A stretch of 64,000 bases of DNA from Novosphingobium jiangmenense (GTDB lineage: Bacteria > Pseudomonadota > Alphaproteobacteria > Sphingomonadales > Sphingomonadaceae), in the NCBI RefSeq assembly GCF_015694345.1, contig NZ_JADQDC010000014.1:1-64000 (forward strand). The letters are read 5' to 3'. How positions within the stretch are numbered: position 1 is the stretch's first letter; each line of letters starts with the position of its first letter. The position numbers and the translations under genes are program-made. Below the pieces are notes generated by a model. It saw only the letters and a list, made by a program, of their open reading frames with translations, was not told the origin of the DNA and made no database searches. Positions 42,034 to 50,721 of the stretch are shown here, piece by piece.

Positions 42034-42179
42034 GCGCCACATTCGTGCCACAGTCCCCGCTAAATGAGAACGTCCGTACCGTGGTGGCGTTGTTTTCGCG
42101 TCACGGACCAGTAATGGGCCGTTCACGAGTGGGCTGACATTGGCCCGCAGGACGAATGAAGAGAACATCGGGGTATCGC

Positions 42180-43937
42180 ATGACTGTTTCGGACGCTGTC
42201 GCTGACAAGGCGGCTCTCGTTCCCACACCCAATCTCGACGTGCAGCCACGTCGGTATGCGGACTTCGACACCTTCTGCGATGCGCTGGACTATGCCGCCA
42301 AGGGCGCTCTCGGCTTCAATTTCCATGATCCCCGCGGCACGCTCTCGCGGGTCTATCCCTATTCCGAACTGCGTGAAGACGCGCTGGTCGCCGCTCGCCG
42401 CCTGATGGCAATGGGCGTCATGCCCGGCGATCGCGTTGCTCTGGTGGCCGAAACAGGCCCAGATTTCGCAGCTATCTTCTGCGGCGCCATGTACGCCGGC
42501 GCATGGCCTGTCCCGCTGCCTCTACCGACCAGCTTCGGCGGCAAGGAAAGCTATATCGACCAGCTCGCCGTCCAGCTTTCCAGCTCGGACCCGAAGATGC
42601 TGGTCTATCCGGGCGAAATCGCCGAGATGGCAGGCGCTGCCGCCGCGCGTCAGCGCTGCTCGGGCCTTTCGTGGGATGAATTCCACGCGGGCGAAGTGTC
42701 TGACGCGCCGCTGCCCAAGCCCGATCCCGAGGCGATCAGCTACCTGCAGTATTCCAGCGGCTCGACGCGCTTCCCGCATGGCGTGGCGGTCACGCACCGC
42801 GCGTTGCTGGCCAATCTCGCCGGCCATTCGCACGGCATGAAGATCGCCGATCCTGACCGCGCGATTTCATGGCTGCCGTGGTATCACGATATGGGTCTGG
42901 TCGGCTGCTTCCTCTCGCCGATCGCCAACGGCGTCTCGGTCGACTACCTTAAGACCGAGGACTTTGCCCGCCGCCCGCTCGCCTGGCTTGATCTGATCAG
43001 CCGCAACAAGGGCACGACGCTCTCCTACTCGCCCACTTTCGGCTACGACATCTGCGCGCGCCGCATTTCGAGCCAGACCCACGTCTCGGACCGGTTCGAC
43101 CTGTCGCGCTGGCGCGTCGCCGGCAACGGCGCCGACATGATCCGCCCCGACGTGATGCAGAACTTCGTCAACGCCTTCGCCGAAGCCGGCTTCAAGGCCG
43201 AAGCCTTCCTACCCAGCTACGGCCTTGCCGAAGCGACGCTCGCCGTCACCATCATGCCTCCGGGCGAAGGCATCCGCGTCGAACTGGTCGAGGAAGAACG
43301 CCTGTCCGGAACTCCGCGCGACCTGTCCCGCCCCGCCCGCTACCGTGCGATGGTAAACTGCGGCGTACCTGTGCTCGGCATGGAAGTGGCAATCCGTGGA
43401 GAGAACGGCAACGTTCTGGCTCACCACCACATCGGCAAGGTCTGGTGCCGTGGTTCGTCGGTCATGCACTCCTATTTCCGTGATGCGGAAGCGACCGACG
43501 CCTGCATGGTCGACGGCTGGCTCGACACCGGCGACATGGGTTACGTCGACGAGAACGGTTACCTGTTCATCGTCGGCCGCGCCAAGGACATGATTATCAT
43601 CAACGGCAAGAACCACTGGCCGCAGGACATCGAATGGGCCGTGGAACAGCTCCCCGGCTTCCACCAGGGCGATATCGCCGCCTTCTCGGTAGAAACCGAG
43701 AACGGCGAGGAAGCCCCTGCCGTGCTGGTCCATTGCCGCGTCTCCGACCCGGTCGAACGCGTGAAGCTGCGCGACCAGATCCGCGACAAGGTCCGCTCTA
43801 TCACCGGCATGAATTGCGTCGTCGAACTGGTCCCGCCGCGCACCCTGCCGCGCACGAGCTCGGGCAAGCTCAGCCGCGCCAAGGCCAAGAAGCTCTACCT
43901 CGCCGGAGAGATCGCACCCTACCAGCTGGCGGCGTAG
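42180..43937 (+). CDS. Fatty acyl-AMP ligase (FAAL-like)
   Basis: About 585 residues from the ATG at 42180; ATG at 42156 with AGGA upstream is an alternative. The adenylate-forming fold shows ALVAETGPDFAAIFCGAMYA, the phosphate-binding loop LQYSSGSTRFPHGVAVTHRA, SWLPWYHDMGLVGCF and, near the C-terminus, YLFIVGRAKDMIIINGKNHW and RTLPRTSSGKLSRAKAKKLY. The loop lacks the usual Gly and Lys of SGSTGxPKG. FAALs load acyl-adenylates onto acyl-carrier proteins, for lipids or sphingolipid precursors. No acyl carrier protein or spt gene is beside it. Confidence 0.88.
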   Translation: MTVSDAVADKAALVPTPNLDVQPRRYADFDTFCDALDYAAKGALGFNFHDPRGTLSRVYPYSELREDALVAARRLMAMGVMPGDRVALVAETGPDFAAIFCGAMYAGAWPVPLPLPTSFGGKESYIDQLAVQLSSSDPKMLVYPGEIAEMAGAAAARQRCSGLSWDEFHAGEVSDAPLPKPDPEAISYLQYSSGSTRFPHGVAVTHRALLANLAGHSHGMKIADPDRAISWLPWYHDMGLVGCFLSPIANGVSVDYLKTEDFARRPLAWLDLISRNKGTTLSYSPTFGYDICARRISSQTHVSDRFDLSRWRVAGNGADMIRPDVMQNFVNAFAEAGFKAEAFLPSYGLAEATLAVTIMPPGEGIRVELVEEERLSGTPRDLSRPARYRAMVNCGVPVLGMEVAIRGENGNVLAHHHIGKVWCRGSSVMHSYFRDAEATDACMVDGWLDTGDMGYVDENGYLFIVGRAKDMIIINGKNHWPQDIEWAVEQLPGFHQGDIAAFSVETENGEEAPAVLVHCRVSDPVERVKLRDQIRDKVRSITGMNCVVELVPPRTLPRTSSGKLSRAKAKKLYLAGEIAPYQLAA

Positions 43938-43952
43938 CCGTTCCGGAACGGC
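43937..43952. repeat. 16-bp palindrome at the FAAL stop codon
   Basis: GCCGTTCCGGAACGGC is exactly self-complementary and begins at the last base of the stop codon. No T-run follows, so it is a weak terminator candidate or a binding site. Confidence 0.5.
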
Positions 43953-44029
43953 ACGCGCGGCCCGTCAAATAGGTTGACGAATTCTTAATATTCCGATTCC
44001 TAGGCCACCGGGGAATTGGGAGAGAGCGC

Positions 44030-44296
44030 ATGGCAAGGGCAAACCTGCCGGGCGAAGAAGCACCGCACGAGCTTTCCGGCGTGGTGATCGGCTGGAAACA
44101 TCGTGCGTTTGCCCGCAACATCCATTTGACGGTGCAATCAACCAGCAAATCGCGCCCCACTCCGGAAGCGGTCGATACGCATCACCTGCTGATGACGCGA
44201 AACCAGGCGATGCTCCTTGCCAACTACCTGATGCGGGCGACCGGTCAGGAACTGCCGCCGCGCAAGCGCACATTCTGGCAGCGGCTGTTCGGCTGA
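44030..44296 (+). CDS. Small hypothetical protein
   Basis: 88 residues; GGGAGAG seven bases before the ATG. Sequence segments: GVVIGWKHRAFARNIHLTVQ, THHLLMTRNQAMLLANYLMR and a C-terminal PPRKRTFWQRLFG. It is basic and soluble, with a helix near residues 54-70. A 14-bp inverted repeat (TAATCG/CGATTA, 44315-44328) lies just downstream. I do not recognise the family; it is probably conserved in sphingomonads. Confidence 0.65.
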   Translation: MARANLPGEEAPHELSGVVIGWKHRAFARNIHLTVQSTSKSRPTPEAVDTHHLLMTRNQAMLLANYLMRATGQELPPRKRTFWQRLFG

Positions 44297-44378
44297 GGGA
44301 TTTTGCCGCTTCCCTAATCGCACGATTAAGGTCACTCTCGCTTCCGGAACTCCACACAGAACGGAGCCGGGAGAGGAC

Positions 44379-46316
44379 ATGCGTTTCACCACCTTCCGCC
44401 AGGCGCTTGCCACTGGCGCATCCTTGCTGCTTGTTGCCACTCCAGCCATGGCCGATGCGCCTACCGCAGCCACCCGCGAAGCGAACGCCGCTGCCCTTGC
44501 CGACCTGCCGATGGCCGACCGGCAGGACTTCGATTTCGCCACACGCGGGTTCGTTGCCACTCTCAAGGACCCGGTTATCCGCGATGCGGCGGGCAAGCCG
44601 GTGTGGGACACGGCCGCCTTTGCCTTTGCAACCGGGCCTGCCCCGGCGACGGTCAACCCCAGCCTTTGGCGCCATGCGCAAGTCCTCGGGAAGGCCGGCC
44701 TGTTCAAGGTCACCGACCGCATCTGGCAAGTGCGCGGATTTGACGTCTCCAACATCACCTTCGTGCGCGGGGACAAAGGCTGGATCGTCATTGATCCGCT
44801 GACCGCTACCGAAACAGCCGCCGCTGCTTATGCGCTGATCTCGGAAAAGGTGGCGAAGCTTCCGGTTACCGCGATGATCTACACCCACAGCCACGTGGAC
44901 CATTTCGGCGGTGCAGGCGCCCTCACCTCGGTGATGGTCAAGGACGCGCCGATCCTCGCACCGGCTGGCTTCACCCGCGCTGCCGTCAGTGAAAACGTGA
45001 TCGCCGGCCCCGCCATGGGGCGTCGGGCAGGGTACCAGTTCGGCCTCACCCTGCCCAAGGGCCCTGAAGGCTCGATGGGATCCGGGATCGGCATGGGCGT
45101 GGCAGCAGGCGGCCGCAGCCTGATCCCGCCGACGCGCGAGATCGGCGAAACCGGCACCGAACTCGTGCTCGATGGCGTACGCGTACGCTTCCAGATCACC
45201 CCGGGGACCGAAGCACCCGCCGAGATGAACTTCGGCTTCCCCGACTGGAAGGTCGCGGACCTCGCCGAGAACGCCAACGTAAGCCAGCACAATATCCTCA
45301 CCCCGCGCGGCGCGGTAATCCGCGATGCCAAGGCATGGGCACAGGGCCTGACCGAGGCGATGGACTTCTTCGCGGGCTCAGAAGTGCTGATCACCAGCCA
45401 CGGCTGGCCCCGCTTCGGCGCTGGCGAGATCACCGACTACCTCGCCAAGCACCGCGACGCCTATGCCTACCTGCATGACCAGACGGTGCGACTGATGAAC
45501 AAAGGCCTGACCGGCCCGGAGATCGCTGCAAAGCTCACCCTGCCCCCGACGCTTGCGGCGAAGTGGTACGACCGCCCCTACTACGGCTCGTACAGCTTCA
45601 ATTCTCGCGCGGTCTATCAGTTCTACATGGGCTGGTACGATGGCAACCCGGTGCACCTTGCGCCCCTGCCGCCGGAACAGGGCGCAGCGCGCTATGTCGA
45701 AGCACTCGGCGGCGCGGCGCGGGTACGGGCGCTGGCCGAGGAAGCCTTTGCAAAGGGCGACTATACCTGGGCTGCGGAACTGCTCGACAAGGCGATCTTT
45801 GCCGACACGACCGATACCGCCGCCAAGGGGCTGCTGGCGCGAACCTACCGCCAGCTCGCCTACCAGAGCGAGAACGCCCTTTGGCGCAACATGTACCTGA
45901 CTGGAGCAGGAGAGCTGGAAAAGGGCGTCGCCGCGACCGACCCCACGGGCGGCGCAGGCCTGATCAGCCAGTTGCCGCCCTCAGATCTGTTCGAAGTGCT
46001 TGCCGTGCGGCTCGATCCCGCCAAGGCTGGAGACGGGTCAGCCTCGCTAGGGTTTGTCTTCCCCGACAAGGCTCAGGACTGGACTGTAACGATCGCCAAC
46101 GGCGTGCTCGTGCACCGCAAGGGACTGCGCGACGGGCGGCAGGCTACACTGACGGTGCGCTATACCGACCTGCTGTCGGCCTTGTTCGCAGGCCAACCGC
46201 TCTCAGCCAAAGTCGCCTCGGGCGAGGCGAAAATCGAGGGGGACCCGGCTGCCTTCGCCCGCCTTGTCAGCTGGCTCGACAAGCCGGATCCCGCCTTCAA
46301 TATCGTGACGCCTTAG
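44379..46316 (+). CDS. Secreted alkyl sulfatase-like metallo-beta-lactamase-fold protein
   Basis: 645 residues with a signal peptide (FTTFRQALATGASLLLVATP, then AMA). The metal-binding motif THSHVDHFGG lies near residue 170, and GTEAPAEMNFGFPDWKV and NLTHHILTPRG-like segments (here ANVSQHNILTPRGAVIRDAK) follow. The C-terminal half includes a dimerisation domain (YFGSYSFNSRAVYQFYMGWY-type: YYGSYSFNSRAVYQF) and an SCP2-like segment (DLLSALFAGQPL). SdsA1-type enzymes hydrolyse alkyl sulfates such as SDS. The specific substrate is inferred only. Confidence 0.9.
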   Translation: MRFTTFRQALATGASLLLVATPAMADAPTAATREANAAALADLPMADRQDFDFATRGFVATLKDPVIRDAAGKPVWDTAAFAFATGPAPATVNPSLWRHAQVLGKAGLFKVTDRIWQVRGFDVSNITFVRGDKGWIVIDPLTATETAAAAYALISEKVAKLPVTAMIYTHSHVDHFGGAGALTSVMVKDAPILAPAGFTRAAVSENVIAGPAMGRRAGYQFGLTLPKGPEGSMGSGIGMGVAAGGRSLIPPTREIGETGTELVLDGVRVRFQITPGTEAPAEMNFGFPDWKVADLAENANVSQHNILTPRGAVIRDAKAWAQGLTEAMDFFAGSEVLITSHGWPRFGAGEITDYLAKHRDAYAYLHDQTVRLMNKGLTGPEIAAKLTLPPTLAAKWYDRPYYGSYSFNSRAVYQFYMGWYDGNPVHLAPLPPEQGAARYVEALGGAARVRALAEEAFAKGDYTWAAELLDKAIFADTTDTAAKGLLARTYRQLAYQSENALWRNMYLTGAGELEKGVAATDPTGGAGLISQLPPSDLFEVLAVRLDPAKAGDGSASLGFVFPDKAQDWTVTIANGVLVHRKGLRDGRQATLTVRYTDLLSALFAGQPLSAKVASGEAKIEGDPAAFARLVSWLDKPDPAFNIVTP

Positions 46317-46702
46317 TTGGGCTTCTTGAGGTAAGCGATCACGTTCGCACGGTCTGCCGGGTTCGGCAGGCCGGGGAACGCCATCGAGGTGCCCGGAACC
46401 ACGGCCGAAGGCTTGGTCAGCCACTTGTCGAGCGTCGCTTCGTTCCAGGTCAGCTTGGCCTTCTGCATGGCAGCCGAATACTTGAAGCCCGCTGCCGAGC
46501 CCGACTTGCGGCCGACGACGCCGGCAAGGTTCGGCCCCATCTTGGCACCCGCGCCCGGCTGGACAGCGTGGCAGGCGATGCAACGCATGAAAACCTTCTT
46601 CCCGGCGACCGGATCTCCCTTGGCCTGGGCGAAGGCAGTTCCACCCGCCACTGCCGAAGCCGCCAGACCTGCCACGATCAACGCACCCGTAATCTTCTTC
46701 AT
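46313..46702 (-). CDS. Secreted cytochrome c (class I)
   Basis: 129 residues with a signal peptide (ITGALIVAGLAASAVAGGTA, then FAQ). The haem motif CIACH is in GKKVFMRCIACHAVQPGAGA, and the axial Met is in GTSMAFPGLPNPADRANVIA. This matches small mitochondrial-type cytochrome c2-like proteins. It should carry electrons in the periplasm. It converges with the alkyl sulfatase-like gene (4-base overlap) and is divergent from the GlcD-like oxidase, a possible electron donor. Confidence 0.93.
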   Translation of the reverse strand: MKKITGALIVAGLAASAVAGGTAFAQAKGDPVAGKKVFMRCIACHAVQPGAGAKMGPNLAGVVGRKSGSAAGFKYSAAMQKAKLTWNEATLDKWLTKPSAVVPGTSMAFPGLPNPADRANVIAYLKKPN

Positions 46703-46855
46703 CAGTTCACCCTGTCCTGTTCAAATGCCGCCAGAGCCCCACGCCCGAACGCACGGAGAGAATTTCGCACCGGCGCTTTATCCTGCCTGAACACGCAATG
46801 GCCATATCATTTGCGCAATGCTTCAAAAAAGGTGGCGATGGGCTAGGGTCGGCGG

Positions 46856-48256
46856 ATGGAATCCCTTGCCCTCAATGCCCGTCCTCTGCCCGCAGGCTTC
46901 ATGGAATGCCTCGCCACCCGCTTCGGCACCGCCTGCCAGACGGGCGACGCTATCCGCCAACAGCACGGCGCCAGCGAATCGCAATACCCCACCGTCCTGC
47001 CGGACGCCGTCATCTTCGCATCCTCGACGCAGGACGTGGTCGATTGCGTGAACCTGTGCCGCGAGGCGAAGACAGCCATCGTCCCCTATGGCGCAGGAAC
47101 CTCACTGGAGGGGCACACGCTCCCGCTTGAAGGCGGCATCAGCCTCGACCTGTCCCGAATGGACGCGGTGCTATCCGTCAACCACGCTGATTTCGACTGC
47201 ACCGTCCAGCCCGGTATCAGGCGCGAGGCCTTGAACGCCCACTTGCGCGACAGCGGATTGTTTTTCCCGATCGATCCCGGCGCGAATGCGACGATTGGCG
47301 GCATGGCTTCGACCCGCGCGTCAGGCACCAATGCCGTGCGCTACGGCACGATGCGCGAGGCGGTTCTGGGGCTGGAGGTGGTGACGCCGCAGGGCAAGGT
47401 CATCCGCACCGGCAAGCGCGCAAAAAAGTCCGCAGCGGGATACGATCTTACGCGCCTCTACATCGGCTCCGAAGGCACGCTTGGCGTCATCACCGGGATA
47501 ACGCTGCGCCTGCACCCCGTCCCCGAGGCAATCATGGCGGCCACGTGCGCGTTCGAAACGCTGGCAGGCGCAGTCGAGACCGTGGTGCAGGCCTTCCACT
47601 GCGGCGTGCCGATGGCGCGGATCGAACTGCTCGATGCCATGCAGGTCCGCGCGGTCAACTTGCGCAGCAAGCTTGGCCTTGCCGAAGTGCCCACGCTGTT
47701 CTTCGAATTCCACGGTACGCCCTCCAGCGTTGCCGAACAGGTCGAGACGGTAAAGGCGCTCGCGGCGGCAAATGGCGGCGGCGAATTCCGGTGGGCCACC
47801 CTGGCCGAAGACCGCAACCGCCTGTGGCGCGCGCGGCATGAGGCCTATTATGCTGCGGTCAACCTGAGGCCGAACGCCATCGGTTTCACAACAGACGTCT
47901 GCGTGCCGATGAGCCGCCTTGCCGAATGCATCCTCGCCACCCGCGCCGAGCTGGACGAGTGCTCAGTGCCTGCCACGATTGTCGGCCACGTCGGCGATGG
48001 CAACTTCCACCTGATCTTCTCGATCGACCCCAACGCCCCGTACGAGATGGCCGAAGTGGAAGCAATCAACCACCGCATGGTCGCCCGCGCGCTCGCCATG
48101 GATGGCACCTGCACCGGAGAACACGGCGTTGGCATCGGCAAGCAGCAGTGCCTGATCGATGAACTTGGCGAAGACGCGGTGGACGTGATGCGCACACTCA
48201 AGCAGGCGCTGGACCCGGACAACCTGTTCAATCCGGGGAAAATCTTCAGGGTGTAA
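46856..48256 (+). CDS. FAD-linked D-lactate/glycolate dehydrogenase-like oxidase
   Basis: 466 residues. The FAD-binding PCMH domain includes VPYGAGTSLEGHTLPLEGGI and FPIDPGANATIGGMASTRAS; the C-terminal oxidase half includes HVGDGNFHLIFSIDP and GTCTGEHGVGIGKQQCLIDE, ending DPDNLFNPGKIF. It fits cytochrome-linked D-lactate dehydrogenase (DLD/GlcD). The adjacent divergent cytochrome c makes a cytochrome acceptor plausible. Its stop codon overlaps the T-run of the opposite pccA terminator. Confidence 0.9.
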   Translation: MESLALNARPLPAGFMECLATRFGTACQTGDAIRQQHGASESQYPTVLPDAVIFASSTQDVVDCVNLCREAKTAIVPYGAGTSLEGHTLPLEGGISLDLSRMDAVLSVNHADFDCTVQPGIRREALNAHLRDSGLFFPIDPGANATIGGMASTRASGTNAVRYGTMREAVLGLEVVTPQGKVIRTGKRAKKSAAGYDLTRLYIGSEGTLGVITGITLRLHPVPEAIMAATCAFETLAGAVETVVQAFHCGVPMARIELLDAMQVRAVNLRSKLGLAEVPTLFFEFHGTPSSVAEQVETVKALAAANGGGEFRWATLAEDRNRLWRARHEAYYAAVNLRPNAIGFTTDVCVPMSRLAECILATRAELDECSVPATIVGHVGDGNFHLIFSIDPNAPYEMAEVEAINHRMVARALAMDGTCTGEHGVGIGKQQCLIDELGEDAVDVMRTLKQALDPDNLFNPGKIFRV

Positions 48257-48285
48257 AAAAGCCCCCTCCTCTTCAGAGGAGGGGG
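48255..48285 (-). terminator. pccA terminator formed by a dispersed palindrome
   Basis: Read on the minus strand, CCCCCTCCTCT and its exact complement AGAGGAGGGGG (48262-48285, two-base loop) are followed by CTTTTTTA. It follows the pccA stop codon by about 40 bases. The flanking TTGGGGG is also found beside the palindrome at 54734-54756, marking one repeat family. Confidence 0.8.
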
Positions 48286-48323
48286 TTGGGGGTGGTGAAG
48301 ACAAGGCGCAACCGCGCCAAGCC

Positions 48324-50345
48324 TCACTCCATCTCGAGGATGATCGCGTCCACCGCGAGGCTGTCGCCTGCCTTGGCGTTGACCGACTTCACCTTGCCCG
48401 CCTTTTCGGCGCGCAGGATGTTTTCCATCTTCATCGCTTCCACCACGGCAAGCGGCTGGCCCGCCTCCACCGTATCGCCCTCACCCACGTTGAGCGAAAC
48501 GAGCAGACCCGGCATAGGGCAGATCAGGAACTTCGAAAGATCGGGCGGAATCTTTTCGATCATGTGCTTGGTCAGGTGCGCAATGCGCGCCGGAAGCACC
48601 TGCACGTCATGGATCGCGCCCCGCGTCGTCAGCTTGAAGCCGGCGCGCGTGGTTTCGACCTTTACCGACAGCGGCTTGTCATCAACCTCGCAGTGAACCA
48701 TCCGGTCGCCCGGTGTGTATTCCAGCGCGATGTCGATGGCCTTGCCGTCAACGCTGATCTCGTCCTCGGTAAGCTCCACCGAATAGGTCGAACCGCCGAT
48801 CTTGACCGCCCATTCCGACGGCGGATCGAGCTCATGGCCAAGCTGGTTGTCGACCTGCCGCGCACGGTCGGACCGGGCCGTGGCGAGGAATGCCGCCAGT
48901 GCCGCCAGCGTCTGCTTCAGCTCGTCCGAGGTCGCCGCGCCGGTGAAGCCGTCGGGGTATTCCTCGGCGATGAAGCCAGTGGTCAGTTCGCCCGAGCGGA
49001 AGCGCGGGTGCTGCATGATCGCGTTGACGAAGTCGATGTTGTGGCCAAGCCCCTCGATCTCGAACGCATCGAGCGCCTCGATCTGCTTGTCCGCCGCCTC
49101 GTCGCGAGTCTTGCCCCAGGTGATCAGCTTGGCGATCATCGGGTCATAGAACATCGAAACTTCGCCGCCTTCATAGACGCCGTCGTCGACGCGCACGCCA
49201 TCGATGCCGCGACGCCCGTTCTCGGCACCGTCATCAGTCCAGCCATCGACCGGCGGGTTGTAGCGGATCAGGCGACCGGTGGAGGGCAAGAAGCCGCGAT
49301 AGGGGTCTTCGGCATAGACGCGGTTCTCGATGGCCCAGCCGTCGATTTTCACGTCGTCCTGCGTCATCGCCAGCTTCTCGCCATAGGCAACGCGGATCAT
49401 CTGCTCGACCAGGTCGACGCCGGTGATGCACTCGGTCACCGGGTGCTCCACCTGCAGGCGGGTGTTCATCTCGAGGAAGTAGAAGCTCTCGCCGCTCGGG
49501 TCCGCGCCCGAGACGATCAGTTCCACCGTGCCTGCCGAATAGTAGCCCACCGCGCGGGCCAGCGCGACGCACTGTTCGCCCATCGCCTTGCGCATCTTCG
49601 GGGTGACGAACGGCGAAGGCGCTTCTTCGACCACCTTCTGGTGGCGGCGCTGGATCGAGCATTCACGTTCGTTCAGGTAGAGAATGTTGCCGTGCTTGTC
49701 GCCGAGGATCTGGATCTCGATGTGGCGCGGGTTGAGAATGAACTTCTCGATGAACACGCGGTCATCGCCGAACGAGTTCAGGCCCTCGCGCTTCACCGCT
49801 TCGAAGCCCTCGCGCACGTCCTTTTCGTTGTAGGCAAGGCGCATACCCTTGCCGCCACCGCCGGCCGAGGCCTTCATCATCACCGGATAGCCGATCTCGT
49901 CAGAGATGCGCACGGCATGTTCGGTATCCTCGATCTCGCCGACGAAGCCGGGGACGACATTGACGCCTGCCTGCTTGGCCAGCTTCTTGGATTCGATCTT
50001 GTCGCCCATCGCGGCAATCGCGCCGACAGGTGGGCCGATGAACTCAATCCCCTCTGCCGCCAGCGCCTCGGCAAACGACGTACGCTCGGACAGGAAGCCG
50101 TAACCCGGATGCACCGCTTCGGCACCCGTCTGCTTGCACGCCGCGATGATCTTGTCGGCAATCAGGTACGACTGCGCTGCCGGCGCCGGCCCGATATGCA
50201 CGGCTTCATCGGCCATCTGCACGAACGGCGCCCGCGCATCGGCATCGGAATAGACCGCCACCGTCTGGATACCCATCCGACGCGCCGTCTTGATCACACG
50301 GCAGGCAATTTCACCACGGTTGGCGATGAGGATTTTCTTGAACAC
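48324..50345 (-). CDS. pccA: Propionyl/acetyl-CoA carboxylase biotin-containing alpha subunit
   Basis: 673 residues; GTG start overlapping the upstream stop codon (TAGTG). The biotin carboxylase domain holds FKKILIANRGEIACRVIKTA, MKASAGGGGKGMRLAYNEKD and EMNTRLQVEHPVTECITGVD. The C-terminal biotinyl domain has the biotin Lys in VVEAMKMENILRAEK (about residue 640). With PccB it makes (S)-methylmalonyl-CoA from propionyl-CoA. It is at the downstream end of the propionate array, with the beta subunit about 6 kb upstream. Confidence 0.96.
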   Translation of the reverse strand: MFKKILIANRGEIACRVIKTARRMGIQTVAVYSDADARAPFVQMADEAVHIGPAPAAQSYLIADKIIAACKQTGAEAVHPGYGFLSERTSFAEALAAEGIEFIGPPVGAIAAMGDKIESKKLAKQAGVNVVPGFVGEIEDTEHAVRISDEIGYPVMMKASAGGGGKGMRLAYNEKDVREGFEAVKREGLNSFGDDRVFIEKFILNPRHIEIQILGDKHGNILYLNERECSIQRRHQKVVEEAPSPFVTPKMRKAMGEQCVALARAVGYYSAGTVELIVSGADPSGESFYFLEMNTRLQVEHPVTECITGVDLVEQMIRVAYGEKLAMTQDDVKIDGWAIENRVYAEDPYRGFLPSTGRLIRYNPPVDGWTDDGAENGRRGIDGVRVDDGVYEGGEVSMFYDPMIAKLITWGKTRDEAADKQIEALDAFEIEGLGHNIDFVNAIMQHPRFRSGELTTGFIAEEYPDGFTGAATSDELKQTLAALAAFLATARSDRARQVDNQLGHELDPPSEWAVKIGGSTYSVELTEDEISVDGKAIDIALEYTPGDRMVHCEVDDKPLSVKVETTRAGFKLTTRGAIHDVQVLPARIAHLTKHMIEKIPPDLSKFLICPMPGLLVSLNVGEGDTVEAGQPLAVVEAMKMENILRAEKAGKVKSVNAKAGDSLAVDAIILEME

Positions 50346-50566
50346 TAGCGGCTCCAGCGACGAATAATCAGGAACAAAAGCGCGATGTAGCCGACAACGG
50401 CGGCGACAATCGGCACAACGATAGGAATTGCGGATTCAGATGCGCAGGTAGCTTCGGGCCCCATCCCACAGGGGCCAACAAGCACGTCGATGAGAATCAG
50501 AAGGGCCACTCCCCACCAGACGATGCTGGCGAGCCCGACAAACAAAATCCTTGCGGGCAGGCTCAT
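50345..50566 (-). CDS. Small two-helix membrane protein
   Basis: 73 residues from the ATG at 50566 (GAGGGGGAGC upstream). ARILFVGLASIVWWGVALLI and IPIVVPIVAAVVGYIALLFL are transmembrane helices; the loop between them has two Cys (GPCGMGPEATC) and the protein ends RRWSR. Its stop codon overlaps the pccA GTG start, suggesting coupled translation. I recognise no family. Confidence 0.65.
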   Translation of the reverse strand: MSLPARILFVGLASIVWWGVALLILIDVLVGPCGMGPEATCASESAIPIVVPIVAAVVGYIALLFLIIRRWSR

Positions 50567-50586
50567 CGCTCCCCCTCGCAAATGGC

Positions 50587-50675
50587 GTCACGCTGAACTT
50601 GTTTCAGCGTCCATCTCTCCGCCCGCACGGACATCGCCCGACCACACATGGATGCTGAAACAAGTTCAGCATGAC
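50587..50675. repeat. Inverted pair of REP-like 27-bp hairpin repeats
   Basis: Copy 1 (50587-50613, plus) and copy 2 (50649-50675, minus) each begin GTCA, end TCCA, and fold with a CTGAA/TTCAG core around a CTTGT loop. They are inverted and 35 bases apart, the arrangement of a REPIN. Two stem pairs differ between copies but stay complementary (CG/CG against TG/CA). They lie between a small membrane gene and the GIY-YIG element. Confidence 0.85.
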
Positions 50676-50721
50676 GAGGTTCTGGGTTCGTGAGAAATGC
50701 TTCCGCAACGGCCCCATCTCC

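Noticed and set aside
40500..44000. Search for CRISPR arrays, prophage genes and toxin-antitoxin pairs here and throughout the window
   Set aside because: No regularly spaced direct repeats, phage structural genes or paired small toxin-antitoxin frames were seen.
48564..50348. Plus-strand open frame of about 590 codons opposite pccA
   Set aside because: It is an antisense shadow of the biotin carboxylase; its composition simply mirrors the coding strand.
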